Below, in pieces: positions 5,785 to 11,019 of a stretch of DNA of 11,019 nt. The stretch covers positions 640-11,658 of the forward strand of contig CAOVIS010000022.1 of NCBI GenBank assembly GCA_948543905.1, in the 5' to 3' direction. Position 1 is the first letter of the stretch; each line of letters opens with the position of its first letter. The DNA comes from an uncultured Bacilli bacterium (lineage in GTDB: Bacteria > Bacillota_I > Bacilli_A > RF39 > UBA660). Under the pieces are notes generated by a model that did not search any database, was not told where the DNA came from, and saw only the letters and a list, made by a program, of their open reading frames with translations. A program made the position numbers and the translations under genes.

Positions 5785-6642
5785 ATGTTAAAAAGGAAGA
5801 AAATTCATAAAAGAGATTTACCAAAATTAAAAAAGTATTATCGAGTACAAAGGAGACAAGCTAAGACGGTTTTTAGTTTAGGTTCGTTTATTATGCTTTT
5901 ATCTTTTGTGGCTATTTCTTGGACTACTTATAATCTATTATCTTGGGATGTTGATAATAAAAGTACACAAAAGGTTAATGAATACATAGCTAGTATAATT
6001 AATACTAATAACTCAAATATTCAAGTAGAAAATGATTTGTTGGATTGTAAAGGAGAAGAGAAAATTTCTTTGGATACTCCGAAACAGATAGATTTCCAAA
6101 GACTTAGGAGTATAAATAGTGATACTGTAGGATATTTAACGGTAAAAGGAACAACTATTTCTTATCCTATTGTTCAAACGTTAGATAATGAATTTTATCT
6201 TAATCATTCTTTTGATAAAAGAGAAAATGCTATGGGATGGATATATTTAGATTATCGTAATAGTTTAACTAAACTCAATGATAATTCTATTATTTATGGA
6301 CATGGTGGTAGTGATAAAGCATTATTTGGGACTTTAAAGAATGTTTTAACTAAAAATTGGGTTAATGATACTAGTAATCATTTTATTAATCTAAAAATAT
6401 TAAATGAAGAAATGGTTTGGGAAGTATTTTCAGTATATAAAATTCCAACAGAGACTTATTATTTAACTAGTAGTTTTGGAACAAAAGAGAGTCATCAAGA
6501 ATTTATTAATACTGTTAAAAATAGAAGTTTATATGATTTTGCTGTTGATGTTAGTATTGATGATAAGATTTTAACTTTATCTACTTGTTATAACAATGCT
6601 GAAAAAGTAGTACTTCATGCTAAATTAATAGAGAGAAGGTAG
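5785..6642 (+). CDS. Class B sortase
   Basis: This 285-residue transpeptidase starts at ATG 5785 behind AGGAGG (5773-5778), 50 bases after the beta-helix gene and probably in its operon. A basic N-terminus and one membrane anchor (about 29-53) are followed by an extracellular sortase domain (about 105-283). Class B hallmarks are VGYLTVKGTTISYPIVQ (115-131), the insertion-type motif GWIYLDYRNS (151-160), IIYGHGG with catalytic His173, and LTLSTC with nucleophile Cys268. The usual catalytic Arg of the last strand appears to be Lys274 (AEKVVLHAKL). Sortases cleave the sorting motif after Thr and transfer the protein to the peptidoglycan precursor. The NPKTM protein just upstream is the obvious substrate. 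No symbol is given because orthology to srtB of other genera is untested. Confidence 0.95.
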   Translation: MLKRKKIHKRDLPKLKKYYRVQRRQAKTVFSLGSFIMLLSFVAISWTTYNLLSWDVDNKSTQKVNEYIASIINTNNSNIQVENDLLDCKGEEKISLDTPKQIDFQRLRSINSDTVGYLTVKGTTISYPIVQTLDNEFYLNHSFDKRENAMGWIYLDYRNSLTKLNDNSIIYGHGGSDKALFGTLKNVLTKNWVNDTSNHFINLKILNEEMVWEVFSVYKIPTETYYLTSSFGTKESHQEFINTVKNRSLYDFAVDVSIDDKILTLSTCYNNAEKVVLHAKLIERR

Positions 6643-6648
6643 AATAAA

Positions 6649-7041
6649 ATGGCATATATAAAATTTAAAGAGTTGACTAAATATTTTGATTTTAAAACAG
6701 AAGTTAGAGAACAAGATTTAGAAGAATATGCTAAAGAATATATATCAGGTAAAGAAAAATTTGTTTTCGCATATAAAAATGTGAAAGATTATATTGTATT
6801 TACGAATAAGCGATTAATTTTATTTGATCGAGATACTTTAGCTATGTATTATAAAAAAATTCATATTATTCCTTATTCTTCAATTTCAACAAGTGCTATA
6901 AATTATAAACCAGGGAAAGTAGAGCTTTTATTTAGTTTAGATAGTGGATATCAGTTGCATCTTAATTTTGTTGATATGAATCATGATAAAAAGGAAAATA
7001 TTAAGAATGTTTATAAGATAATGATGGAAGCTAAAATTTAG
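6649..7041 (+). CDS. Bacterial PH-domain protein (bPH_1-like), 130 aa
   Basis: ATG 6649 lies six bases after the sortase stop; its ribosome-binding site (AGAAGG, 6634-6639) is inside the sortase gene, so the two are translated from one message. There is no signal peptide or membrane segment. Residues about 35-128 match the bacterial pleckstrin-homology pattern: YIVFTNKRLILFDRD, a Lys-rich turn, IIPYSSISTSAINY, then alternating strands KVELLFSLDSGYQLHLNF and a C-terminal helix. Proteins of this type are common in Bacillota and are poorly characterised. Its role beside a sortase is unknown; it may simply be carried in the operon. A strong terminator follows immediately. Confidence 0.85.
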   Translation: MAYIKFKELTKYFDFKTEVREQDLEEYAKEYISGKEKFVFAYKNVKDYIVFTNKRLILFDRDTLAMYYKKIHIIPYSSISTSAINYKPGKVELLFSLDSGYQLHLNFVDMNHDKKENIKNVYKIMMEAKI

Positions 7042-7046
7042 ATTTT

Positions 7047-7084
7047 AAAGCATCTTTTAGAGGAAGATGTTTTTATTTTTTTTT
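7047..7084 (+). terminator. Intrinsic terminator of the sortase operon
   Basis: A 10-bp stem (7047-7056 with 7064-7073, one G-U pair, 7-base loop) is followed by a T-rich run with one A (7074-7084). It ends the unit that begins at 4398. Confidence 0.85.
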
Positions 7085-7108
7085 CAAAAATTTTAAATAA
7101 TTTTTGAA
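7083..7108. repeat. Second hairpin directly after the terminator
   Basis: TTCAAAAATT (7083-7092) and AATTTTTGAA (7099-7108) form a perfect 10-bp inverted repeat with a 6-base loop, starting inside the T-run of the terminator. It is almost pure A/T and lacks its own T-tract, so it is more likely a backup pause or 3'-end structure than a separate terminator. Confidence 0.5.
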
Positions 7109-7459
7109 GATGCTATTTACATTTTTTTCAAAAATATTATGTGTCAATATAATAAATCAAAAATGTTAAATTGACAATTTACATGACAATATTAAATTAC
7201 CATAAATTTTGACATTTTGTTTTTTGTAAATATTGCGTTATTTTAAAGTATATTTGGGATTTTTTGATTTACAAGTATGTTTTTTGGTAATAATTTTCTG
7301 ATGTAAATAACTAATGCCAAATTAATTTTAATGCATAGTAAAATAATTTATTTAAGCATTTTATTGACACATAAAAAAAGCGATAATTATGTTGACAATT
7401 TAAGCTTTTAAATATTATAATTACAAAACAGAAGGGTATTATCAGAAGTGGTGAAGTAA
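7085..7459 (+). other. Long AT-rich regulatory region between the two surface operons
   Basis: About 375 bases hold no convincing ORF or RNA gene. Two short motifs recur. TTTACA lies at 7116-7121, 7178-7183 and 7268-7273, with its complement TGTAAA at 7225-7230 and 7302-7307. TGACA with a T-rich tail lies at 7172, 7184, 7210, 7365 and 7393, with an inverted copy (TGTCAA) at 7142-7147; the copies at 7172 and 7184 are 12 bases apart. The end of the region carries the promoter at 7392-7421. The TTTACA motif is shared with the region before the beta-helix gene, suggesting a common regulator, although base composition favours such words. Confidence 0.45.
7392..7421 (+). promoter_or_regulatory. Consensus promoter of the signal peptidase/TasA-like operon
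   Basis: Perfect TTGACA (7392-7397) and perfect TATAAT (7416-7421) are separated by 18 bases. The spacer contains TTTAA-GCTT-TTAAA, a small inverted repeat (7399-7412). The start site is expected near 7428, giving a leader of about 32 nt, longer than at the other promoters here. A second TTGACA at 7364-7369 has no good -10 partner. Confidence 0.8.
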
Positions 7460-8122
7460 ATGAAAAAAAGTAGTGAAAAAGAAACTAATAAAGTTTGGTA
7501 TAAAAAACTCAGTAATTGGCTATTTATTTTAGCTTGTATTGTATTAGTTCCAATTATAGTTGCTAATATTTATATTATGATTCAGTCTAAAACTAACCCT
7601 GATAAAGTACCTAGTGTTTTTGGTTATAAGCCTTTTATTGTTTTATCAAAATCAATGGAGACTAAAATTCATAAAGGTGATTTAATTTTTACAAAAATAG
7701 TTGATCCTAGTACTTTAAAAGTTGATGATATTATAGCTTTTAGAGATGAGGCAGGAACAGTTACAACGCATAGAATTATGGCTTTAAAAGAAGATGAAGG
7801 TGAAACTTACTTTATAACTAAAGGAGATAATAATACATCTCAAGATAATTATTTTGTGAGTTTTAATGATGTAGAAGGTATAATGGTTGGGAAAATGCCA
7901 GGGTTAGGCTCTATTATGGATAGTCTTGCTAAACCAACAACGATTATTATTATATTACTAGGAATTACTTTAATTTTTGTGATAAGTTTTATGATTTCAA
8001 CTAAAAGACAAAGGGAAGCTGAACATAAAGAATATTTAGAATTTAAAAAAATGAAGGAAGAAGCTTTAAAAAATAATGCTAAAAAACAAAAATCATCTAA
8101 GAAAAAAGATGATGATAAATAA
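7460..8122 (+). CDS. SipW/ER-type signal peptidase I (Ser-His)
   Basis: The 220-residue membrane protein starts at ATG 7460 behind GGTGA (7450-7454). A membrane segment spans about 20-41 and a second about 160-180, with the catalytic part outside between them. FIVLSKSMETKIHKGDLIF (59-77) contains the nucleophile Ser65. THRI puts His104 where ordinary bacterial enzymes have the general-base Lys, and TKGDNN (120-125) is the conserved GDN box. This Ser-His layout defines the SipW/ER-type branch, which in Bacillus subtilis matures TasA and TapA. The next gene encodes a protein with a SipW-type signal peptide, the likely substrate. The tail (181-220) is cytoplasmic and highly charged, ending in a Lys/Asp run. 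The sipW symbol is withheld because orthology is inferred only from type and context. Confidence 0.93.
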   Translation: MKKSSEKETNKVWYKKLSNWLFILACIVLVPIIVANIYIMIQSKTNPDKVPSVFGYKPFIVLSKSMETKIHKGDLIFTKIVDPSTLKVDDIIAFRDEAGTVTTHRIMALKEDEGETYFITKGDNNTSQDNYFVSFNDVEGIMVGKMPGLGSIMDSLAKPTTIIIILLGITLIFVISFMISTKRQREAEHKEYLEFKKMKEEALKNNAKKQKSSKKKDDDK

Positions 8123-8127
8123 TTTTG

Positions 8128-8151
8128 GTAAACACCTTCCTTAGGGTTTAC
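8128..8151 (+). repeat. Intercistronic hairpin between signal peptidase and TasA-like genes
   Basis: GTAAAC (8128-8133) pairs with GTTTAC (8146-8151), and CC (8135-8136) with GG (8144-8145), leaving a bulged A and a 7-base loop. No T-run follows, so it is not a terminator. It lies 21 bases before the strong ribosome-binding site of the fibre gene and could protect or process the downstream mRNA. Confidence 0.5.
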
Positions 8152-8186
8152 ATAGATAAAAATACATTTTGAAAGGAGGTGAGGTA

Positions 8187-9086
8187 ATGAAGAAGAGAAA
8201 TATGATTTTAGGCGGCTTATTAGTAGCAGTTGCTATTACTAGTTATGCTGTAAGTGGAACTTATGCTAAATATACTTCTCAAGTAGACGTTGCTGATGTT
8301 GCTAGAGTAGCTAAATGGGGTATGGGAGAACATACAGTAGATTTATTTGCAAATTCTTATAAAAATACTGCAAATGCTGAAGTTGTAGCATCTAGTACAT
8401 GTAAAATTGTAAATGGTAATCCTATAGATGCAGATGGAAATGCAATTACAGATAAAACTGGTGCTGAATTATTAGCTGCTTGTGTTAAAGAAGATGTTGT
8501 TGCTCCTGGTACTGCTGGTTTCTATGCATTTGATTTATCAAAATTTGCTCCTGAAACTAACTATATTATTGATGTAGTAGATAATACAAGTACTGATTCA
8601 ATTGGTAAAATTAACTACTATGTTAAGAAAGTAGCAGCTGGTGCTTATGATCCAAATACAGCTACATATGCAACATTATTTAATGATGTTGCTGATGCAG
8701 CTACAAACACAGATTATATTTATGCAGGCAAAGATATTACTAAAATAGCTGATGCCTTAAATACTAAGGCTTTTGATAAAGTTTTAGCAGCTAATAGTTC
8801 AAGTACTGATGTTTATGTAATTGGTTGGAACTGGGCTTATGAAGTAGATGATGATACAACAACTGCTGATGTAAATGAAAAAGATGTTAATAACATTAAT
8901 GATACTGCTTTAGGTAATGGTAAAGTTACTTATGATGGTACTGGTTATACGCAAGTAGCTGATGATAATGTTCCTACTTATGGTAAAGTAGAATTAAATA
9001 TTAAGATTACAGCTAGCCAAACTCAACTTGGTGCTGGACTTGATAAAACTACTACACCTAATAATTTAGGACCTGCAACTAAATAA
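8187..9086 (+). CDS. TasA/camelysin-like secreted fibre protein with SipW-type signal peptide
   Basis: The start is ATG 8187, preceded by AAAGGAGGTGA (8172-8182), a near-perfect anti-Shine-Dalgarno match that implies high output; the in-frame TTG at 8169 would lie before this box. The 299-residue product has a SipW-type signal, KKRNMILGGLLVAVAITSYA then VSGTYAKYTSQ, with cleavage probably near A27. The mature N-terminus VADVARVAKWGM (36-46), VVAPGTAGFYAF (104-115) and a closing ITASQTQ strand fit the TasA/CalY beta-sandwich group, whose known members form extracellular amyloid-like or donor-strand fibres. It is rich in Ala, Asp, Thr and Asn. Two Cys (72, 99) could form a disulfide, which is unusual for TasA. 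It sits between its likely peptidase and an Ig-like accessory protein. The family is confident; fibre formation is inferred. Confidence 0.88.
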   Translation: MKKRNMILGGLLVAVAITSYAVSGTYAKYTSQVDVADVARVAKWGMGEHTVDLFANSYKNTANAEVVASSTCKIVNGNPIDADGNAITDKTGAELLAACVKEDVVAPGTAGFYAFDLSKFAPETNYIIDVVDNTSTDSIGKINYYVKKVAAGAYDPNTATYATLFNDVADAATNTDYIYAGKDITKIADALNTKAFDKVLAANSSSTDVYVIGWNWAYEVDDDTTTADVNEKDVNNINDTALGNGKVTYDGTGYTQVADDNVPTYGKVELNIKITASQTQLGAGLDKTTTPNNLGPATK

Positions 9087-9090
9087 TCGA

Positions 9091-9111
9091 GGAAGTTTAA
9101 ATTTAACTTCC
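9091..9111 (+). repeat. Hairpin just after the TasA-like gene
   Basis: GGAAGTT (9091-9097) and AACTTCC (9105-9111) form a perfect 7-bp stem with loop TAAATTT, four bases after the stop codon. There is no T-run. It may stabilise the 3' end of the fibre message. Confidence 0.55.
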
Positions 9112-9146
9112 AAATAAGCCTATGATGGTTATGCGTAGGTTTATTT
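9112..9146 (+). terminator. Long A/T-flanked hairpin, probable partial terminator
   Basis: AAATAAGCCTA (9112-9122) pairs with TAGGTTTATTT (9136-9146) over 11 bp with one G-U pair and a 13-base loop. The A-rich left and T-rich right arms around a CCTA/TAGG core look like an intrinsic terminator. The next gene starts 28 bases later with no clear promoter, so partial read-through is the best reading: much fibre mRNA, less of the accessory protein. Confidence 0.5.
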
Positions 9147-9174
9147 GAAATTTAAATATAGAAAGGACATAGTT

Positions 9175-10740
9175 ATGAAGAAGAAAGAAAACACCAAAGA
9201 ACAAAATGAAAAAGATAATAAAAAGCGATTTATAATATACATAATTATTTTGATTATCATTATTCTTGCTTTACTTACTAGTTGTGGGTGTACTTCTAAA
9301 CTAGTAGGGAAAATTGGTAATTTATTTTCTAATGAACAAGAGTGTCCGATAACTAATGATACGGGAGATATTGAGACAATTAAAAACATTGATCTTACTT
9401 TTGATACAGATTATTATGAGATGTCTTTAAGTGATTTGAACGGAAAAATAGGTTTTTCTTATCGAAATATTAATCCTAATAAATTTATTTGTACAACTAG
9501 TGATGGCGAGATTGCAACTTGTTATGTTACAGGTGATTATGTTGTAATTAAGCCGGGTAAGTCTGGAGATGTAGAGATTATTTTACAAACAATTACGAAT
9601 GGTAAAATATATGAGGCAACAACTAAAGTTAGAATAACAGAAGATAATCGCTATATTAAACTTGCAAATGCCAGTGGTACAATTAATTTATACAATACTA
9701 AAACTAAAAATGTAAGTTTTAATTTGATAGGGCTTATGGGTGAAATTAGGGCTACATCTAGTAATAAAGATGTAGCTAGCGTTCGTGTTGAGGATTCTAG
9801 GATAAAAATTACAGCTTATAAAATAGGAAATACAGAAATTACTTTGTCCCTTAATTATAATGGTCGAAATTATACAGCAGTATACAAATTAAATGTTATA
9901 AATGAAAAACCAAATAGTAATAGTTCTAGTTATATTAAGAGCAGTGATAATAAACTTAAAAATATTGAAGTAAGTGTTGGAAGTTTAAATCCTAAATTTA
10001 ATGCTGATAAAAAAGATTATGTAGTAAATGTTGGATCGGATATAGATAAAATTGATTTAAAAGCTATATTAAGTAGTGATAAAGCTAAAGTGACGATTAA
10101 TGGGGAAGCTATTACAACACTTAAGGATTTAAAGCTTAATTATGGAGATAATCCAGTTATAATCAAAGTTACTGCGGAAAATGGAACGGTAAGAACTTAT
10201 ACAGTTAATATCAAGAGAGAAAAACCTTCAACGATGCCTGATATTATTGGTGGATTAAAAAATATTGAGGTCAGTGTTGGTTCTTTAAGTCCAGATTTTA
10301 ATAGTAATATTACTAATTATACTGTTTGGGCTAATTCTAATATTGCCACTACTAATATTAAAGCTATTTCTAATATAGAGGGTGCTATAATAACTATTAA
10401 TGGGGAAAGAACTGATTGTATCAATAATTTAAAACTTAATTATGGAGATAATGTTGTAAGTGTAACGGTTACTAATAGCGATAATAGTACAAAGACTTAT
10501 TTTGTAAATATTGTAAGAGCTGATTCTTATAAAGTAGTTTTTGATAATGAGTTATATAAAATACCGCTTCGAGTGGAAAATGGAAACTATGAGTTAAATT
10601 ATAAAGTTTATAAAAATGGTAGTTTAACTAATGATTATAATCTAAAAGATTTAAATATAGAATTAAGTAGAGAATTTAAAGGTTTAGTAGAAGTAGTAAA
10701 AAATGAAAAGGGTATTTTAATTTTAAAACCTAAGGCTTAA
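9175..10740 (+). CDS. Membrane-anchored or lipoprotein with Ig-like and two cadherin-like beta-sandwich domains (5' part of a frameshifted gene)
   Basis: ATG 9175 follows AAAGGA (9162-9167); the in-frame TTG at 9145 lies inside the preceding hairpin and has no box. A Lys/Glu-rich cytoplasmic start leads to a hydrophobic segment (19-34) ending in LTSC (Cys37), which fits a lipobox; simple membrane anchoring is the alternative. Residues about 70-155 and 160-243 resemble bacterial Ig-like (Big_2-type) domains. Two cadherin-like beta-sandwich repeats follow at 261-347 and 361-447, each with LKNIEVSVGSL, ITING and LKLNYGDN. The frame stops at TAA 10738-10740, but the same protein continues in the -1 frame, so this is the N-terminal 521 residues of a longer product. 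As third gene of the operon it is a plausible anchor or accessory protein for the TasA-like fibre. Confidence 0.85.
   Translation: MKKKENTKEQNEKDNKKRFIIYIIILIIIILALLTSCGCTSKLVGKIGNLFSNEQECPITNDTGDIETIKNIDLTFDTDYYEMSLSDLNGKIGFSYRNINPNKFICTTSDGEIATCYVTGDYVVIKPGKSGDVEIILQTITNGKIYEATTKVRITEDNRYIKLANASGTINLYNTKTKNVSFNLIGLMGEIRATSSNKDVASVRVEDSRIKITAYKIGNTEITLSLNYNGRNYTAVYKLNVINEKPNSNSSSYIKSSDNKLKNIEVSVGSLNPKFNADKKDYVVNVGSDIDKIDLKAILSSDKAKVTINGEAITTLKDLKLNYGDNPVIIKVTAENGTVRTYTVNIKREKPSTMPDIIGGLKNIEVSVGSLSPDFNSNITNYTVWANSNIATTNIKAISNIEGAIITINGERTDCINNLKLNYGDNVVSVTVTNSDNSTKTYFVNIVRADSYKVVFDNELYKIPLRVENGNYELNYKVYKNGSLTNDYNLKDLNIELSREFKGLVEVVKNEKGILILKPKA
9955..10515 (+). repeat. Tandem domain repeat, 300-base period, in the Ig-like protein gene
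   Basis: Units at 9955-10215 and 10255-10515 encode the two cadherin-like domains. The 18-base word CTTAATTATGGAGATAAT appears at 10135-10152 and again exactly 300 bases later at 10435-10452, and ATTAATGGGGAA recurs with the same period. The rest has diverged, so it is an old duplication with conserved core strands. Confidence 0.85.
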
Positions 10741-11019
10741 GTAAACTTGACAATATAAAAGGAAGCATTACTTTAAACCTTAAAAATGAAGAAGCTGGAA
10801 AAACGGATTTGGAATTTATTATTCCTAATTATAAATTAGAAGTTGGTTCGAAGTATAATATGAGTGTTGTTGATACTGGTAAGGGTTATAGAGGAGAAAA
10901 AAATATTATTGTAAATACAGATGTTTTGGTGGGTGAAGTTAGGGTTACCCAAGTTAGTGCTAAATCACTTAATATTTGTATGGTAAACGGTAATGGATGT
11001 ATTAAAGTATCTACTGATA
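10734..11019 (+). pseudogene. Continuation of the Ig-like protein gene after a -1 frameshift (partial, runs off the window)
   Basis: From GGC at 10734 the -1 frame is open to the window edge for 95 codons, reading GLSKLDNIKGSITLNLKNEE, then DLEFIIPNYKLEVGSKYNMS and further strand-like sequence with two Cys near the end. It has no start codon or ribosome-binding site of its own. It joins the upstream frame smoothly: ...ILILKPK then GLSKLDN. The junction AAGGC would be in frame if it were AAGGGC, so loss of one G from a short G-run explains it. Whether this is an assembly error, a real mutation, or recoding is open; no slippery heptamer is visible. Confidence 0.75.

Noticed and set aside
9141..9389. 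Minus-strand ORF 9141-9389
   Set aside because: It is antisense to the start of the Ig-like protein gene, and its hydrophobic look comes from the complement of the Lys- and Ile-rich codons.
10725..10740. Programmed -1 frameshifting at the end of the 521-codon frame
   Set aside because: No X-XXY-YYZ slippery heptamer is present at CCT-AAG-GCT, and I see no clear stimulatory structure; an indel is simpler.
1..11019. CRISPR arrays, insertion sequences, transposase or integrase genes, attachment sites
   Set aside because: No regularly spaced repeats, terminal inverted repeats, recombinase motifs or target duplications were seen; the tRNA-Ser has no repeated 3' end in the window.

Overview
The window is AT-rich DNA from a low-GC Gram-positive bacterium. 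A GerA-type germinant receptor subunit indicates an endospore former. The class B sortase, SipW-type signal peptidase, XRE regulator with membrane segments, full Shine-Dalgarno boxes and tRNA-Ser(GCU) all fit Bacillota (Firmicutes). The composition resembles uncultured gut Bacilli/Mollicutes-like lineages, but the species cannot be named from the sequence.

Left part (1-3320). A partial gerA-family gene runs leftward off the edge, and a divergent gene encodes a 479-residue lipoprotein of unknown function. Two small convergent genes follow, both broken by frameshifts: a membrane protein with an HHWMFE motif (2593-2945, plus strand) and a hypothetical protein (2964-3320, minus strand).

Middle (3361-4319). 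tRNA-Ser(GCU) lies on the minus strand with a clear promoter and intrinsic terminator. An XRE-family membrane-attached regulator has a perfect palindrome across its -35 box. A convergent yidD gene abuts it stop to stop.

Right part (4351-11019). Two adjacent transcription units look like a cell-surface assembly locus. Unit A is a secreted beta-helix/FIVAR protein ending in an NPKTM sorting signal, a class B sortase that presumably anchors it, and a cytoplasmic PH-domain protein; it ends at a strong terminator. After about 400 bases of motif-rich noncoding DNA, unit B begins at a consensus promoter. It encodes a SipW-type (Ser/His) signal peptidase, a TasA/camelysin-like fibre protein with a SipW-type signal peptide and near-perfect ribosome-binding site, and a large membrane-anchored or lipoprotein with Ig-like and cadherin-like beta-sandwich domains. 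The last gene is frameshifted at 10734 and continues to the window end in another frame. The inferred logic is that the dedicated peptidase matures the fibre subunit, the Ig-like protein acts as accessory or anchor, and the neighbouring sortase fixes the beta-helix protein to the wall.

Two window-wide patterns stand out. Frameshifts interrupt three genes, mostly as apparent single-base losses, so assembly error must be separated from real decay. Six predicted promoters place the -10 box only 17-22 bases before the start codon, implying 5' leaders of about 10-15 nt.
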